Assembly: GCA_910589485.1 (NCBI GenBank)
Contig: CAJUSW010000013.1
Location: forward strand, 1 to 64,000
Source of the DNA: an uncultured Duncaniella sp.
GTDB taxonomy: Bacteria; Bacteroidota; Bacteroidia; Bacteroidales; Muribaculaceae
DNA: 64,000 bases
Reading direction: 5' to 3'
In this document: positions 61,386 to 64,000 of the stretch, piece by piece
Numbering within the stretch: the stretch's first letter is position 1
Layout of the letters: every line of letters starts with the position of its first letter
Notes under the pieces: generated by a model
The model's input: the letters and a program-made list of their open reading frames with translations, nothing else
The model's database searches: none
Told to the model about the DNA's origin: nothing
Program-made: the position numbers and the translations under genes

Positions 61386-62485
61386 TTCTTTTCTGATGAT
61401 GTTGTTGTTGAGGGTGAGAATCCACGGCGTAGCCACACCGGGAGTATGCAGATGCCTATTATAAGATAGGAATAGTAGCTGATCACGCGCCAGAACAGGG
61501 CTATGACAAGGGCCATGCCTCCCGAGCTGATGAGGTCGCCGTAGTAGGTGGTGAAGAGCCATTCACTGATGCCGGCTCCTCCGGGTGTAGGGCTCACGAT
61601 GAGTATGACCCATACCACAAACTGTCGCGCGAACACCATGAGCTGGTCGGCCGCCGGAACGAAGCCCAGAAACAGTGCATTGACCACAAGAAACCTCGAC
61701 ATCCATGAGAACGAGGTGGCACCGAAAGCCCTTATCCACCACCCCAGCGGACGGTGGCGCAGATCGGCTCCGGTGGTCACCATATTACGGCCAAGATTGT
61801 CGGCCCCTTCACGCCATCGCCTGAGCCATCGCAGGCTGAACAGGCGGTTGATGCCCCGGTGTATGGCACGTGGCTTTACGAATATTCCCACATATAGCAG
61901 TATGGTCCACAGGGCAAGTCCTATATATATGACCCAGAACACTGATCTCAGCCCTAAAGTAAAAGCCGAGCGGTCAAAGCCGAACAGATCGCTGTAGGGC
62001 ACAACGAGCATCACAAGCGGTAGAAACACCACAAAGAACAGTTCGTCGAGAAAGATGGTTGTCATGGTCAGGGCCGTGGCTCGTCCCAGCACAAGTCCCT
62101 CGCGGTGCATGTAGACCATGCTCAGGGCGCTACCACCTACAGCCGACGGGGTGACGCATGATGTGAATTCGCACAGATAGCTCACCTTTATGGCACTGAG
62201 CCACGATAATTCCCGGTCAGATACAACCCTGAATCTCCAGCTCAGCCCGAAATCCCTCCCGAGCATGAACACCCAGGCGAGAGCTATGCAAGCTATTGAC
62301 CGTGCGTCGAAATGTATGGTATCGAGCACTCCTGGCTCAAACTCCCTCCTGAACAGCCATGCAACCACTCCCAGACCTATGGCCACAGGGAGAAGTATCT
62401 TCCACGCCAGGTTGAGCATGGTCGACCGTCTCGAGCGTGATGAAACTTTGTCGCGTGAGGGCATTGCAGATGTAAGGTTTTCCAT
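61382..62485 (-). CDS. Lysylphosphatidylglycerol-synthase-TM/flippase-like membrane protein
   Basis: UPF0104/PF03706 integral membrane protein, 367 residues, about eight helices. Typical stretches: LAWKILLPVAIGLGVVAWLF, SWLSAIKVSYLCEFTSCVTPSAVGGSALSMVYMHREG (conserved P-S-x-x-G-G) and SPTPGGAGISEWLF near the end. There is no aminoacyl-transferase domain, so it is the flippase-like half only; a lipid or glycolipid cargo is likely. It is coupled to the NfeD gene by an ATGA overlap. A 129-base inverted-repeat element lies just upstream. Confidence 0.88.
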   Translation of the reverse strand: MENLTSAMPSRDKVSSRSRRSTMLNLAWKILLPVAIGLGVVAWLFRREFEPGVLDTIHFDARSIACIALAWVFMLGRDFGLSWRFRVVSDRELSWLSAIKVSYLCEFTSCVTPSAVGGSALSMVYMHREGLVLGRATALTMTTIFLDELFFVVFLPLVMLVVPYSDLFGFDRSAFTLGLRSVFWVIYIGLALWTILLYVGIFVKPRAIHRGINRLFSLRWLRRWREGADNLGRNMVTTGADLRHRPLGWWIRAFGATSFSWMSRFLVVNALFLGFVPAADQLMVFARQFVVWVILIVSPTPGGAGISEWLFTTYYGDLISSGGMALVIALFWRVISYYSYLIIGICILPVWLRRGFSPSTTTSSEKK

Positions 62486-62529
62486 TAGTCGAGTACAAAG
62501 ATAGCACTTTCCATATGAAAAAACTAATA

Positions 62530-62658
62530 AGTATAGAGGAGAAAGTATAGAGCATAGACAATAGCCAGGGGGAGTATGATGTGGGTGCCGACTATGAAAG
62601 TGACAGCCCTATACCCGCGATAGCTGTTGTCTATGCTCTATACTTTCTCCTCTATACT
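62530..62658. repeat. 129-base inverted-repeat element (TATAGAG family, copy 5)
   Basis: The terminal arms 62530-62565 and 62623-62658 are 36 bases each and complementary at 35 positions. They begin AGTATAGAGGAGAAAG and continue with AGTATAGAGCATAGAC. The 57-base centre is unique. It is placed between two minus-strand genes. The size and arms resemble a miniature inverted-repeat element, but no target-site duplication is obvious. Confidence 0.8.
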
Positions 62659-62684
62659 CTGTAGAAGTAAAAGGAGATTACAAA

Positions 62685-63881
62685 TTACACTTCAAGATCC
62701 TGGTTGAAGGTCTCGTTCCAGGGCAGACCGTCCTTGGCCAGCTCGGCGAGGAATGGATCGGGATCGAACTCCTCGACGTTGTTCACGCCGGGCTTAACCC
62801 ACTTGCCTGTGAGGAACATCATGGCGCCGACCATTGCGGGCACACCGGTGGTGTAGCTCACGGCCTGCATGCCGGTCTCCTTGTAGGCTTCCTCATGCGA
62901 GCAGTTGTTCCATATATAATAGGTGAGAGGCTTGCCCTCCTTGTCCTTGCCCGAGATGCGGCAGCCGATTGAGGTCTCGCCGTGATAGTTCTCGCCCAGG
63001 TCCTGGGGATTGGGGAGCACAGCCTTGAGGAACTGCAGGGGCACGATCTTCTGTCCGTTGTAGTCCACCTCATCGATGCGGGCCATGCCTATGTTCTGGA
63101 TTACACGCAGGTGAGTGAGATATTCCTGTCCGAAAGTCATCCAGAAGCGGGCACGCTTGATCGAGGGATAGTTCTTCACGAGCGACTCAAGCTCCTCGTG
63201 ATACAGCAGATAGCTCTCACGCTCGCCGATGTTGGGGTAGGTGAGGGTCTTGTGTATTTCGAGCGGACCGGTGGTAACCCACTTGCCGTCCTGATAGTAG
63301 CGGCCGTTCTGAGTGATCTCGCGGATGTTGATTTCGGGGTTGAAGTTGGTGGCGAAAGCCTTGCCGTGGTCTCCACCGTTGCAGTCAACGATGTCGAGAT
63401 ACTCCATCTCCGAGAAATAGTGCTTGGCTGCATAGGCTGTGAACACGCCCGATACTCCCGGGTCGAATCCGCAACCGAGGATGGCGGTCAGGCCGGCCTC
63501 CTCAAACCTCTGCTTGTAGGCCCACTGCCATGAGTACTCGAAGTGAGCTTCATCCTTGGGCTCATAGTTGGCTGTGTCGAGATAGTTGACACCGCATATC
63601 AGGCAGGCATCCATGATGGTGAGGTCCTGATAGGGAAGAGCCACATTGATCACCAGCTGAGGCTTGTGGCGGTTGAACAGCTCCACGAGCTGGGGCACGC
63701 TGTCGGCATCCACCACATCGGCGCTGAGGTTGGGTTTGCCTATGGCTTCAACCACAGCCTCACACTTTGAGCGGGTGCGTGAAGCGATCACGATCTCGGT
63801 GAATACATCGGGGTGCTGGGCACACTTGTGAGCCACCACGGTACCTACTCCGCCGGCTCCGATAATTACTACTTTTGCCAT
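62685..63881 (-). CDS. Carboxynorspermidine/carboxyspermidine dehydrogenase
   Basis: Saccharopine-dehydrogenase-like enzyme that makes carboxy(nor)spermidine in the alternative polyamine pathway of Bacteroidetes, reductively joining aspartate semialdehyde to a diamine. 398 residues, the usual length. The Rossmann motif IIGAGGVGTVVAHKCA is at 6-21. Other family parts are SRTRSKCEAVV, LDTANYEPKDEAHFEYSWQW, LGCGFDPGVSGVFTAYAAKHYF and WNNCSHEEAYKETGMQAVSYTTGVPAM. The partner decarboxylase gene (nspC) is not in the window. It follows the BAX-inhibitor-like gene by 27 bases. Confidence 0.94.
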   Translation of the reverse strand: MAKVVIIGAGGVGTVVAHKCAQHPDVFTEIVIASRTRSKCEAVVEAIGKPNLSADVVDADSVPQLVELFNRHKPQLVINVALPYQDLTIMDACLICGVNYLDTANYEPKDEAHFEYSWQWAYKQRFEEAGLTAILGCGFDPGVSGVFTAYAAKHYFSEMEYLDIVDCNGGDHGKAFATNFNPEINIREITQNGRYYQDGKWVTTGPLEIHKTLTYPNIGERESYLLYHEELESLVKNYPSIKRARFWMTFGQEYLTHLRVIQNIGMARIDEVDYNGQKIVPLQFLKAVLPNPQDLGENYHGETSIGCRISGKDKEGKPLTYYIWNNCSHEEAYKETGMQAVSYTTGVPAMVGAMMFLTGKWVKPGVNNVEEFDPDPFLAELAKDGLPWNETFNQDLEV

Positions 63882-63908
63882 TATATTAAGTGGTTATATA
63901 TTCTGTAG

Positions 63909-64000
63909 TTAGTCTCTCGAGCTGCCGAAGAAACGGAGCAGATAGAGGAACAGGTTGATGAAGTCGAGGTAGAGCGAGAGGGCTCCGATGGTGGCGATAT
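63909..64000 (-). CDS. BAX-inhibitor-1/YccA family membrane protein, C-terminal end only
   Basis: Cut by the window edge; only the last 29 codons are seen. They encode a hydrophobic end with ALSLYLDFINLFLYLLRFFG and a short SSRD tail, the usual C terminus of bacterial BI-1 proteins (the motif L-Y-L-D-F-x-N-L-F-L is strongly typical). The TAA stop is at 63911-63909. Role in the family: inner-membrane protein, possibly a calcium leak channel or partner of membrane proteases. Confidence 0.85.
   Translation of the reverse strand, partial: IATIGALSLYLDFINLFLYLLRFFGSSRD

Overview
The window reads as chromosome of a gut-type member of the order Bacteroidales. Reasons seen in the sequence: SusC/SusD pairs, promoters of the Bacteroides type (TTTG or TTG, 19-21 bases, TAnnTTTG), a fused fucokinase/GDP-fucose pyrophosphorylase, the Rpb6-like omega subunit next to bamD, and almost no Shine-Dalgarno signals. 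The fairly high G+C and the gene set would suit the family Muribaculaceae, but that is inference; no marker here fixes the genus. No rRNA, tRNA, CRISPR array or intact transposase was found.

Layout. 1-15.2 kb: a 254-residue protein of unknown function is present twice, as a near-identical inverted pair (5-769 and 13916-14680). The pair bounds about 13 kb of ordinary housekeeping genes: rpsO, omega subunit, bamD, a GHL10 glycoside hydrolase, htpG, pgi, gpsA, lysS, a DUF805 membrane protein and an S1/P1 nuclease. Both copies sit among four copies of a structured intergenic repeat with covarying hairpins, and among low-complexity TATAGAG-word repeats. 15.2-24.5 kb: a low-G+C DUF1593 protein, gdhA, a TonB receptor with a DUF362 lipoprotein, and fkp.

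24.6-43.3 kb is the main accessory locus: a co-directional 11-gene polysaccharide utilisation operon that looks built for alginate, faced by a divergent GntR/FCD regulator. The expected flow is as follows. SusC, SusD and a TIG-domain lipoprotein bind and import oligomers. PL6 and PL17 lyases, plus two jelly-roll lyase-like proteins (one fused to an esterase), cut the chain. An MFS hexuronate-type carrier crosses the inner membrane, KdgF linearises the unsaturated monomer, and an SDR reduces it. Operator-like ATTGGT-NN-ACCAAT palindromes lie in the divergent promoter region, and one overlaps the susC promoter. The later steps (KDG kinase and aldolase) are not in the window.

43.4-64 kb: a GH28 polygalacturonase, trkA/trkH potassium uptake, an rRNA methyltransferase, mlaF/mlaE, hisS, nfo, an SLC45-type sugar carrier, a PRiA4-ORF3-fold protein, a large secreted beta-helix protein, an AraJ-type MFS protein, a translationally coupled group (flippase-like protein, NfeD protease, unknown membrane protein), and carboxynorspermidine dehydrogenase next to the 3' end of a BAX-inhibitor-1 family gene cut by the window edge.
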